DNA of 64,000 nucleotides from CAVSMC01 sp963798655 (GTDB taxonomy: Bacteria > Pseudomonadota > Gammaproteobacteria > Burkholderiales > Casimicrobiaceae): the NCBI GenBank assembly GCA_963798655.1, contig CAWCUH010000016.1, positions 561,431 through 625,430 on the forward strand, given 5' to 3'. Below are positions 45,973 to 53,361 of the stretch, piece after piece. A model generated the notes under the pieces. The model searched no databases. It was given only the letters and a program-made list of their open reading frames with translations, and was not told the origin of the DNA. A program made the translations under genes and the position numbers. Position 1 is the first letter of the stretch. Every line of letters begins with the position of its first letter.

Positions 45973-48597
45973 TCAGCCGCCGAATCCCACGCGGCGCATC
46001 ATCGCCGCGGTGATCGTCTGCCGTACTTCGAAAAAGCGTTGCCACGGATCGCGCTTGCGCTTCGCGAGCATCGCCGGCACGTTCTTCGCATTGAAATGGT
46101 CGAAGCGCCAGTCGCGCGCGACGTCTTGCCAGTCGATCGGCATCGCGACCGGCGCATTCGCCTTCGCGCGCAGCGAGTACGGCGCGACCGCCGTCGAGCC
46201 CTCGGCGTTGCGAAGATAGTCGACGAAGATCTTGCCTTCGCGTGAGGACTTCGTCGCGGTCGCGACAAAGCGATCGGGAAACGTCTGCACGAGAAGGTCG
46301 GCGACGGCCTTGGTGAAACCCTTGATCGCGTCCCAGCCGAGCGTCGGCTCGATCGGCAGGACGACATGCAGCCCTTTGCCGCCGGTCGTCTTGAGAAATC
46401 CCTCGAGACCGATCTCGCCCAGCAGCGTGCGCAGCAGCGACACCGCGTCGACCATTCGCGACCACGGGATGCGCTCGTCGGGGTCGAAGTCGAACACGAT
46501 GCGATCGGGCTCGCCGAGATGATCGGTACGCGAGCCCCATGGATGCATCTCGAGCACGCCGGCCTGCAGCAGCGCGACGATCGCGGTGACCGAATTCGCG
46601 ACCATGTACGGTTTCGCGCCGCCGCTCTCCTCCTCGATCATCACCTGGTCGACCGGCAGCGGGTCGTTCGCGTGCGCGTGCTTCCAGTAAAAGCATTTCC
46701 GCCAGCCGTTCGGGCAGCGCACGAGCGTGAGCGGCCGCCCGCGCAGGTGCGGCAGCATCCATTCGCCGACGGCCTCGTAATAGCGTGCGAGGTCGATCTT
46801 CGTGAGCCCCGCTTCCGGATAGAACAGCTTCGACGGATTGCTGATGCGCACGCCGGCGACGCTGTCCGGATCGTTGCCTGCGCTCGTCGCGCTCGCGCGC
46901 TTGTTCGCACGTGACCGCTTCGGCTCTTCGCTCGCGTGCGTCGCGGCCTGCGCCTCGACGACATCGGTGTCGGCCTCCGCTTCGCGCACGACGTCGCTCG
47001 CGCGCTTATCCTCGCGCAGTCCCTGGAACGACGGATGGCGCAGCGTGCCGTCGTTCGTCCATTCGGTGAACGCGATCTCGGCGACGAGCGACGGCTTCAC
47101 CCAGTGCGATCGCCGCGCCTCGGCGCCGGTCGGCGGATTGACGAACGGCGGCTGCTTCTGCTCGAGCGGCGTCATCTTCGCCGTCAATTGCGCGAGCCGC
47201 TCCTCGTTGAAGCCGGTTCCGACCTTGCCGCAGTAGCGCAGCTTGCCTTTGCTCTCGTAATAGCCGAGCAGCAGCGCGCCGAAGCCGGAGCGCGAGCCTT
47301 GCGGATCGGTGTAGCCGCCGATCACGAACTCCTGCCGCCTCTGGCACTTGACCTTGAGCCAGTTGCGCGTGCGCGTCGAGCGATACGGCGAGCGCGCGAG
47401 CTTCGACACGATACCCTCGACGCCGAGCCGGCACGCCTCGGCGAACACGCCGGGCCCGTTGCCTTCGAAGTGACTCGAGTAGCGCAGAACGTCGTCGCTC
47501 CTGGCGCCGATCAGCGACTCGAGCAGCCGCTTGCGCTCGACCAGCGCAACGTTTGCGACATCGTGGCCGTCGACATACGGCATGTCGAACGCGTAATAGA
47601 CGAGCGGCGTTGCACCGGCGCTCGACAGCGCGTTCTGCAGCGCCTGGAAGCTCGTGCGGCCCTGCTCGTCGACGACGACGACTTCGCCGTCGATCCACGC
47701 GCTCTGCACGCCGAGCCGGGCGGCGGCATCGGCGATGCGCGGGAAGCTCGCGGTCCATTCCTTGCCGTTGCGCGAGAACATCGTGCACGCACCGCGCTCG
47801 ATGCGGCACAGCATGCGATAGCCGTCGTACTTGATCTCGTGGATCCAGTCGTCGCCGGCCGGCGCCTCGTCGACGAGCGTCGCGAGTTGCGGCTCGATGA
47901 AGTCCGGCATCGGCGCCTTGCGCGCGCCATCGACTGTCGCGACGCTCGCGCGCGGTTTCGACTTCCTTACGCGGCCTTGCCTGACGTTCTCCTCGACCGA
48001 CTTGTTCGAGTGCCATACGCGATCGGGATCGTGCGCGATCGCCTCCAGCGTGCGTCCCGTGAGCACGCTCTCCGGGCGCTCGTCGACGATCGCGCCCTCG
48101 GTCGCGGGCCGCGCGAACGCGTCGTTCTCCTTGATCAGCAGCCAGCTCTTGTCGCCGCCGTACTTGCCGCCGTGGCTCCTGACCAGCATCCAGCCGCCGT
48201 GGAGCTTGTCGCCGTCCAGCTCGAACTTGAGGCGGCCCTTCCGGTAGCCTTCGTGCGGATCCTCGCGCGGAATCCACGTGCCGCGATCCCACAGCACGAC
48301 GGTGCCCGACCCGTACTGCTTCGGCGGGATGATCCCTTCGAAGTCGCCATACTCGATCGGGTGGTCCTCGACGTGCATCGCGAGGCGCTTGTCCTTCGGA
48401 TCGAGGCTTGGACCCTTCGGCACGGCCCACGACAGGAGCACGCCGTCGAGCTCCAACCGGAAGTCGTAGTGCAGGTGGCTCGCCTGGTGCTTCTGGATGA
48501 CGAACACCAGGTCGCCCGCGCGGCGCGCCTGCACGCGGCCGGCCGGCTCGGGCGTGACTTTGAAGTTGCGCTTCCTGCGATAGAGCTCGAGCGCCAT
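45973..48597 (-). CDS. ligD: ATP-dependent DNA ligase D (PE-ligase-polymerase)
   Basis: Multifunctional non-homologous end-joining enzyme, 874 residues. N-terminal 3'-phosphoesterase (about 30-160) has HLHYDFRLELDGVL and HVEDHPIEYGDFEGIIP. The ligase domain has Lys256 in HEIKYDGYRM and the OB part near GYTDPQGSRSGFGALLLGYY. The polymerase/primase domain (about 590-874) contains KLFYPEAGLTKIDLARYYEA, DFDPDERIPW and KTTGGKGLHVVLPIEP. This order matches Pseudomonas LigD. No Ku gene is adjacent in the window, so its partner must be elsewhere or absent. Confidence 0.96.
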   Translation of the reverse strand: MALELYRRKRNFKVTPEPAGRVQARRAGDLVFVIQKHQASHLHYDFRLELDGVLLSWAVPKGPSLDPKDKRLAMHVEDHPIEYGDFEGIIPPKQYGSGTVVLWDRGTWIPREDPHEGYRKGRLKFELDGDKLHGGWMLVRSHGGKYGGDKSWLLIKENDAFARPATEGAIVDERPESVLTGRTLEAIAHDPDRVWHSNKSVEENVRQGRVRKSKPRASVATVDGARKAPMPDFIEPQLATLVDEAPAGDDWIHEIKYDGYRMLCRIERGACTMFSRNGKEWTASFPRIADAAARLGVQSAWIDGEVVVVDEQGRTSFQALQNALSSAGATPLVYYAFDMPYVDGHDVANVALVERKRLLESLIGARSDDVLRYSSHFEGNGPGVFAEACRLGVEGIVSKLARSPYRSTRTRNWLKVKCQRRQEFVIGGYTDPQGSRSGFGALLLGYYESKGKLRYCGKVGTGFNEERLAQLTAKMTPLEQKQPPFVNPPTGAEARRSHWVKPSLVAEIAFTEWTNDGTLRHPSFQGLREDKRASDVVREAEADTDVVEAQAATHASEEPKRSRANKRASATSAGNDPDSVAGVRISNPSKLFYPEAGLTKIDLARYYEAVGEWMLPHLRGRPLTLVRCPNGWRKCFYWKHAHANDPLPVDQVMIEEESGGAKPYMVANSVTAIVALLQAGVLEMHPWGSRTDHLGEPDRIVFDFDPDERIPWSRMVDAVSLLRTLLGEIGLEGFLKTTGGKGLHVVLPIEPTLGWDAIKGFTKAVADLLVQTFPDRFVATATKSSREGKIFVDYLRNAEGSTAVAPYSLRAKANAPVAMPIDWQDVARDWRFDHFNAKNVPAMLAKRKRDPWQRFFEVRQTITAAMMRRVGFGG

Positions 48598-48684
48598 GAC
48601 CCCGCGATTCTAGCCACGGCGGCACGCCCGCGCGCACCGGGAGGGCCCGCAAGCGCGTGTCGGCGTTGTCTTACAGCGCCGCGG

Positions 48685-48912
48685 CTACGGGTCGACCGGC
48701 GACGGCATGCAGGAAGCCGGCACAACGTCGGCGCCGGCCGCGCACGGGGCGCTGACCGCCGGTGTCGTCGCCTGCTGTGCCGGCGCGGCCGCCACGTACG
48801 AGTGGATCTCGACGATGAGCCCCGTCACCCACAGGGTCGCGACGGCGAACGTCGCCGCAATGGCGAATCCAAGCGCTGATCGCGGCGTGGAGGGATCGGG
48901 TTTCGGTGTCAT
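48685..48912 (-). CDS. Small single-span membrane protein, paralogue 1
   Basis: 75 residues: a short cytoplasmic head containing STPRSALGF, one membrane helix (FAIAATFAVATLWVTGLIV), then a tail with two Cys (APCAAGADVVPASCMPSPVD) predicted outside. It shares the head and helix with the gene at 48991-49218, so the two are a tandem duplication. No family recognised. Confidence 0.7.
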   Translation of the reverse strand: MTPKPDPSTPRSALGFAIAATFAVATLWVTGLIVEIHSYVAAAPAQQATTPAVSAPCAAGADVVPASCMPSPVDP

Positions 48913-48990
48913 CGTCGTCTGCGTGCGGTTCGCTCCCCGGGGCCGGCTCGTAACGCGCGACCGCCTCCGCGAGCAGGCCGTCGGTGCTCG

Positions 48991-49218
48991 CTACATCGAG
49001 CGTTGCGAGCCGGGCTGCGACGTTGCGCATGCCGCCGCACCGGGTGCGCACGCCACGGACGTGTGGATCGCCGCCGCTTGCGTCGAAGCGGTTGCGGTGT
49101 TCGGCTGAGCGTCGACCAGCCGTCCGGTGACCCACATCGTTCCGACCGCAAAGGTCAGCGCGACGGCAAATCCGAGCGCCGATCGAGGCGTGCTGAACGC
49201 TTCCTGATTCCGCTTCAT
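48991..49218 (-). CDS. Small single-span membrane protein, paralogue 2
   Basis: 75 residues: MKRNQEAFSTPRSALGFAVA, membrane helix FAVALTFAVGTMWVTGRLV, then an Ala/Thr-rich tail with two Cys (SVACAPGAAACATSQPG). It aligns with the gene 78 bp downstream across STPRSALGFA and FAV-T-WVTG. A GGGAGATGCGATG context gives a good ribosome site. It is divergent from the PP2C-type gene across about 240 bp; a link to that locus is possible. Confidence 0.7.
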   Translation of the reverse strand: MKRNQEAFSTPRSALGFAVALTFAVGTMWVTGRLVDAQPNTATASTQAAAIHTSVACAPGAAACATSQPGSQRSM

Positions 49219-49461
49219 CGCATCTCCCTGTTCGATCGGCTGTCTCGAGCAGCCGCGACGTCAATGTGCGCCCGACAGGCGCCCGGAACCGGGGACGATT
49301 CGGCGGGCAGGAGCGCGAATATTCACTTCGGCGAAGGTTGACGGGGTCGACAAACCGAGCCGTTCAGGCGACGAGCAAGCCGTGCACGGGGAAGCGCGCA
49401 CCGTCGGAGCGGCCGTCCCGATCGCTGTCGGCCGGCGCCGTCCCGGCCTGAGCGGCACGCG

Positions 49462-51189
49462 ATGCCGGCGTCTTTGCTACAGTCCGCGCTCATGAACGCA
49501 GCGACGGAACGCGAGCAGCTGCTCGCGCGGGACATGAAGGCGATCCTCGATGTCGCCGTTGCCCTGGCGGCGCCGTTCGACTTGCGCACGATGCTCGTCG
49601 AAGTCATCAACGCCGCGAAGCAGGTGCTCGACGCGGACAGGGGCTCGGTCTGGCTCTACGATGCGGCGGCCGACGAGCTCGTGCTCGAGATTGCGACCGG
49701 CATCGATCCGCTGCGCCTCCCGGCTGGCAGCGGAATCGTCGGCAGCTGCGCGAGACACCGCAACATCGTGAACGTGCCCGATTGCTACACCGACGCGCGC
49801 TTCGATCCCGACGTCGACAGGGCATCCGGTTACCGAACGCGATGCATGCTGACGCTGCCGCTCGTCGATCACAAGGGCGTGCTCGTCGGCGTGATGCAAG
49901 TGCTGAACAAGCGCGACGGCGTGTTCGACGCCAAGGACGAAGCGCTCGCCACCGCGCTCGCTGCGCAGTGCGCCGTCGCGCTCCAGCGCGTGCGCATGAC
50001 CGAAGCGCTGATGGACGGCGAGCGGATGCGGCAGGAGCTCGAAATGGCGCGCGTCGTGCAGATGAGCACGCTGCCGGCGACGATGCCCGCGGTGCCGGGT
50101 TATGACGTCTACGGCACGTTCGAGCCGGCCGAGCTCACCGGCGGCGACGCGTTCGACCTGTCGATGCTCGAGCAAAACCTGCTCGTCGTCCTCGCCGACG
50201 CAACGGGACACGGCATCGCGCCGGCGCTGTCGGTGACGCAGCTGCAGGCGATGCTGCGTATCGCATTTCGCCTCGGGGCCGACCTGCAGACGGCGGTCAC
50301 CGAGGTCAACAATCACCTCGCGGCCTGGCTCGCCGACGATCGCTTCATCACCGCGTTCATCGGTCTGATCGATTCGAATACGCACCAGTTGCGTTTCCAC
50401 AGTGCCGGGCAGGCGCCGATCCTGCATGTACGCGGAACGTCGGGCGAATGCGTGCTGCACATGCCGACCAGCTTTCCGCTCGGCGCGATGCGCGTATCGC
50501 GGCTTCGCCCCGCCGTGGCGCTCGACATGCAGCCCGGCGACCTGCTCGTGCTGCTGTCCGACGGCATTTACGAGTATCAGGATGCCGACGGCGCCGAATT
50601 CGGGCTGGATCGGGTGCGCGACATCGTCGTCGCGCATCGGGACAAGCCGGTCGCTGACCTCGCTCGCGCGCTGCTCGGAAGCGTCCGCGGCTTTGCCCGC
50701 GGCGCGCCGCAGCAGGACGACATCACGATCGTGCTGGTGAAGCGCGAGCCGCTCGGCGCGCAGGCGCGTTTTCCGCGCAGCATCGATGCGCTGGACGACA
50801 TCGTCGCCTTCGTCGACGCGTTCTTCGAGCGCGAGAGCATCGATGGCGCGCTCAAGCACGCGGTCGACCTGACCGTCGAGGAGCTCTTCACGAACATGGT
50901 GAAGTACAGCGCCTCCAGTGCGCAGGTCCGCATCGACATCGCCAAAATTGCCGGCGGCGTCGAAGTCGGGCTGACGGATTATGATGTCGAGCCTTTCGAT
51001 GTCACCCGCTCGCCGGATGTCGACATCGGCGCGCCGATCGGCGAGCGCGCCGTCGGGGGCCTCGGGCTGCACCTCATCCGGCGGATGGTCGACTCGATCG
51101 AATACGAATACTCGAAGGACACGCGCCAGAGTCGTACCGTCTTTCGCAAGACCAAAATGCAGGATGCAGGCGGCGGCGCACGCCGCTAG
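49462..51189 (+). CDS. GAF-PP2C phosphatase-HATPase fusion (RsbU/RsbW-like)
   Basis: 575 residues with three domains. A GAF sensor (about 25-180: EVINAAKQVLDADRGSVWLY, GIVGSCARHRNIVNVPDCY) comes first. Next is an SpoIIE/RsbU-type PP2C phosphatase (about 200-425) with metal Asp residues in LVVLADATGHGIAPALSV and LVLLSDGIYEYQDADG. A C-terminal anti-sigma-type HATPase (about 435-560) has LTVEELFTNMVKYS and GERAVGGLGLHLIRRMVDSI. It combines the phosphatase and kinase of a partner switch in one chain. The STAS gene starts 9 bp later. ATG 49492 is an alternative start. Confidence 0.92.
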   Translation: MPASLLQSALMNAATEREQLLARDMKAILDVAVALAAPFDLRTMLVEVINAAKQVLDADRGSVWLYDAAADELVLEIATGIDPLRLPAGSGIVGSCARHRNIVNVPDCYTDARFDPDVDRASGYRTRCMLTLPLVDHKGVLVGVMQVLNKRDGVFDAKDEALATALAAQCAVALQRVRMTEALMDGERMRQELEMARVVQMSTLPATMPAVPGYDVYGTFEPAELTGGDAFDLSMLEQNLLVVLADATGHGIAPALSVTQLQAMLRIAFRLGADLQTAVTEVNNHLAAWLADDRFITAFIGLIDSNTHQLRFHSAGQAPILHVRGTSGECVLHMPTSFPLGAMRVSRLRPAVALDMQPGDLLVLLSDGIYEYQDADGAEFGLDRVRDIVVAHRDKPVADLARALLGSVRGFARGAPQQDDITIVLVKREPLGAQARFPRSIDALDDIVAFVDAFFERESIDGALKHAVDLTVEELFTNMVKYSASSAQVRIDIAKIAGGVEVGLTDYDVEPFDVTRSPDVDIGAPIGERAVGGLGLHLIRRMVDSIEYEYSKDTRQSRTVFRKTKMQDAGGGARR

Positions 51190-51198
51190 GGGAAGAAC

Positions 51199-51492
51199 GT
51201 GCTCACGATCGATTTCGGCGCCGAGGGCGTCGTCGTCATCACCGGCCGGCTCGATGCGGCACAGTCGCCCGTCGCCGACGCCTTTCTCGGCAAGGTGCAG
51301 GGCACCGTCACGCTCGATTGCAGCCAGCTCGAATACGTGTCGAGCGCCGGCCTGGGCGTGCTGCTGAAGACGCAGAAACGGTTGCTCGGCTCGTCCGGCA
51401 AGCTGCGTCTTGCCGGCGTGAACAGCCATTTGCTCGAGTTGCTCACCTACGCGGGTTTCGACCAGATATTCGAAATCGAGCCGGCGCGCTAG
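51199..51492 (+). CDS. STAS-domain anti-sigma factor antagonist
   Basis: 97 residues. STAS core is LTIDFGAEGVVVITGRLDAA, then TLDCSQLEYVSSAGLGVLLK, with the phosphorylatable Ser in YVSSAGLG. It is the expected substrate of the phosphatase and kinase domains encoded 9 bp upstream, and its target would be another protein whose activity depends on its phosphorylation. It ends 36 bp before the ECF sigma gene. Confidence 0.93.
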   Translation: MLTIDFGAEGVVVITGRLDAAQSPVADAFLGKVQGTVTLDCSQLEYVSSAGLGVLLKTQKRLLGSSGKLRLAGVNSHLLELLTYAGFDQIFEIEPAR

Positions 51493-51500
51493 GCGCCCTC

Positions 51501-51529
51501 CCAACTTTTCCTTGTCTCGCGTGTAATTG
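51501..51529 (+). promoter_or_regulatory. CCAACTT-N12-CGTGTAATTG element, copy 1
   Basis: The two half-sites are at 51501-51507 and 51520-51529, immediately before (and touching) the GTG start of the sigma gene. The same half-sites with identical 12-bp spacing occur at 52403-52431. The form is that of an ECF-type promoter or an operator, possibly for autoregulation, although the position would make a leaderless mRNA. Confidence 0.45.
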
Positions 51530-52077
51530 TGAACAACGATCCCGATCGCGCGCTGGTCGAGCGGTTTCGCAGCGGCGACCGGGAGGCGTTTGCCGAGCTC
51601 GTGATCCGGTATCAGCGGCCGATCTACAACGCCGCGTTCTGGGTGCTCAGGCGGGCCGAGGACGCGAGCGACGTCACGCAAACGGTCTTTCTGAGGGTCG
51701 CGGAACGGCTGGAGGAATTCGATTCGCAGTACCGGTTCTTCAGCTGGCTGTATCGGATCGCGATCAACGAGTCGTTGAACCTGTTGCGGCAGAACGGACG
51801 TGGAGAAGAGCTCGAAGACGAAGAGGCAGTGCCCGACTCGGACGACGCGAATCCCGAGTCGCTGGCGATCAACGCCGAGCTCGCGAGACGAATCCGCAGC
51901 GCGCTGATGACGATGAGCACGAACGATCGGACGGTCGTCGCCCTGCGCCACTTCTCGGAGTGCAGTTACGAGGAGATCGCGCTGATCCTCGACATCGACG
52001 AGAAAACCGTCAAGTCGCGGCTGTTCGAAGCTCGCCAGCGGCTGCGGCAACTGTTGGGCGACTTGCGCCCGGACTAG
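51529..52077 (+). CDS. ECF-type RNA polymerase sigma factor
   Basis: 182 residues, two-domain ECF sigma. Region 2 spans DREAFAELVIRYQRPIYNAA to FDSQYRFFSWLYRIAINESL, with DASDVTQTVFLRV at the polymerase contact. Region 4 is ALMTMSTNDRTVVALRHFSE and EIALILDIDEKTVKSRLFEA. The acidic linker LEDEEAVPDSDDANPE is unusual. GTG 51529 is used as start. The next gene encodes a membrane protein with anti-sigma features, so the pair is probably a membrane-controlled sigma system. Confidence 0.93.
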   Translation: MNNDPDRALVERFRSGDREAFAELVIRYQRPIYNAAFWVLRRAEDASDVTQTVFLRVAERLEEFDSQYRFFSWLYRIAINESLNLLRQNGRGEELEDEEAVPDSDDANPESLAINAELARRIRSALMTMSTNDRTVVALRHFSECSYEEIALILDIDEKTVKSRLFEARQRLRQLLGDLRPD

Positions 52078-52080
52078 GAT

Positions 52081-52159
52081 GAAACATCCCCCCACGCTCG
52101 CTCCGCTCGCTGCCCCCGAAGGGGTGGGTCAGTCGGTCGGGGCGGCCCTTGCCGACTGA
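52081..52159. repeat. Intergenic repeat (CACGCTCGCT type) and inverted repeat before anti-sigma gene
   Basis: CCCCCCACGCTCGCTCCGCT and CCCCCGAAGGGG look like a family of extragenic repeats common in Burkholderiales. A second part, TCAGTCGG (52129-52136) with CCGACTGA (52152-52159), forms an 8-bp stem that ends one base before the ATG of the anti-sigma gene. It may sequester the ribosome site or partly uncouple the two genes. Confidence 0.55.
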
Positions 52160-52160
52160 C

Positions 52161-53219
52161 ATGACACCGAACCAGCTGACCGAACTCATGCACAGGGTGC
52201 TCGACGGCGCGGCAACGCCGGACGAGGCGCGCGAACTGGACCGCGTGCTCGCTACGGACGCCGCGGCCAAGGCGCAATTCGACGGCGTGAGGCGGCTGTT
52301 CGAAGGCCTGGCAGCGATTCCGAGCGAACAACCGCCCGAGGGATTGGTCGCGTCGGTGATGACCCGGCTGCCGCAGCAGCACGCACAAAGGCGGCGTCTC
52401 GGCCAACTTATTTCCTGGCCGCGTGTAATTGGCGTAATTTCCAAGGAACCCCGGGCGGCAGGCTCGGGGGAATCGGCAACGGTCCGTCGGATCTTTCAAC
52501 CAGGGCCTAATCTCAAGGGTGCGAGCATGAGCGAACAAGCGCGGAGTTCCATCGGCAAGCGCAAGGTCTGGCTGGGCGTCGGCATCGCCGCTGCCGCTGC
52601 GGGAGTCGCGGTCTTCACGGCTGTAGACCTTCCCACCGACGGCAAGAATGCCGCCGGCACGATCGTCCCGGCGCAGCGGTATCGGGCGACGCAGGATGCC
52701 TCGGGCGCGCCCGGTGCGCCGGCTGCGACGACGACCGTGCCCGCAAACGCTCCGACGGCGAGCGGCGCCCAAAGCGCAGCGCAAGGTTCGGCGCAAGGCG
52801 CGGCGCAAGGTGCAGCGCAAGGCGCAGCGCAGGGTTCGGCGCAAGGCGCAGCGCAAGGTTCGGCGCAAGGCGCAGCGCAAGGTTCGGCGCAAGGCGCGGC
52901 GCAAGGCGCAGCGCAAGGCGCAGCGCAAGGTTCGGCGCAAGGCGCAGCGCAAGGTGCGGCGCAAGGTTCGGCGCAAGGTTCGGCGCAAGGCGCGGCGCAA
53001 GGTGCGGCGCAAGGCGCGGCGCAGGGTGCGGCGCAAGGCGCGGCGCAAGGTGCGGCGCAAGGCGCGGCGCAAGGCGCAGCGCAGGGTGCGGCGCAAGGCG
53101 CAGCGCAGGGTGCGGCGCAAGGCGCGGCGCAAGGTGCGGCGCAAGGCGCGGCGCAAGGCGCGGCGCAAGGTTCGGCGCAAGGCGCGGCGCAAGGCGCGGC
53201 GCAAGGCAGCGCGCAATAG
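52161..53219 (+). CDS. Membrane anti-sigma-like protein with long AQGA repeat tail
   Basis: 352 residues from ATG 52161 (a TTG at 52149 is possible). The cytoplasmic head (MTPNQLTELMHRVLDGAATP, then AKAQFDGVRRLFEGLAAIPS) has an anti-sigma-like helical pattern without zinc ligands. One membrane helix (VWLGVGIAAAAAGVAVFTAV) is at about residue 135-155. The outer part is a Thr/Pro/Ala stretch followed by about 37 tandem AAQG/SAQG units to the stop. A perfect terminator lies 74 bp after. An ATG at 52527 could start a shorter form lacking the head. Anti-sigma role is inferred from location and topology. Confidence 0.8.
   Translation: MTPNQLTELMHRVLDGAATPDEARELDRVLATDAAAKAQFDGVRRLFEGLAAIPSEQPPEGLVASVMTRLPQQHAQRRRLGQLISWPRVIGVISKEPRAAGSGESATVRRIFQPGPNLKGASMSEQARSSIGKRKVWLGVGIAAAAAGVAVFTAVDLPTDGKNAAGTIVPAQRYRATQDASGAPGAPAATTTVPANAPTASGAQSAAQGSAQGAAQGAAQGAAQGSAQGAAQGSAQGAAQGSAQGAAQGAAQGAAQGSAQGAAQGAAQGSAQGSAQGAAQGAAQGAAQGAAQGAAQGAAQGAAQGAAQGAAQGAAQGAAQGAAQGAAQGAAQGAAQGSAQGAAQGAAQGSAQ
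52403..52431 (+). promoter_or_regulatory. CCAACTT-N12-CGTGTAATTG element, copy 2
   Basis: It repeats the half-sites and 12-bp spacing of the element at 51501-51529, but inside the anti-sigma coding sequence, about 95 bp before the internal ATG at 52527. It could drive a short transcript from there or bind a regulator. Confidence 0.4.
52776..53216. repeat. 12-bp tandem repeat array, about 37 units
   Basis: Units of the form GCGCAAGGYKCR read as AAQG or SAQG; 441 bp gives 36.75 units. Variation is mostly at synonymous or Ala/Ser positions. Because 12 is a multiple of three, frames stay open on both strands. Such arrays change length by slippage. Confidence 0.92.
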
Positions 53220-53292
53220 CGGTCGTCCTCACTCGCCCCCCCAAACGCACGTGCGGGCGGACGTTCCCGACACACCCGCGATCCAGACAGCG

Positions 53293-53321
53293 AAAGCCGC
53301 CGGCAATGCGCCGGCGGCTTT
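53293..53321 (+). terminator. Rho-independent-like terminator after anti-sigma gene
   Basis: A perfect 12-bp stem AAAGCCGCCGGC/GCCGGCGGCTTT (53293-53304 with 53310-53321) with AATGC loop, followed by CTGTTG. The symmetric AAA/TTT ends suit termination in either direction. It separates the sigma/anti-sigma unit from the peptidase gene. Confidence 0.82.
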
Positions 53322-53361
53322 CTGTTGCCCGTAGCTCGCCTGCGCCGGCCGCCAGTCTCGA

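Noticed and set aside
49477..52095. 872-codon minus-strand frame opposite the PP2C, STAS and sigma genes
   Set aside because: Covers three clear plus-strand genes with recognisable motifs; its own translation has no domain.
52776..53216. CRISPR array
   Set aside because: Units are contiguous 12-mers without unique spacers and are in frame with a gene.
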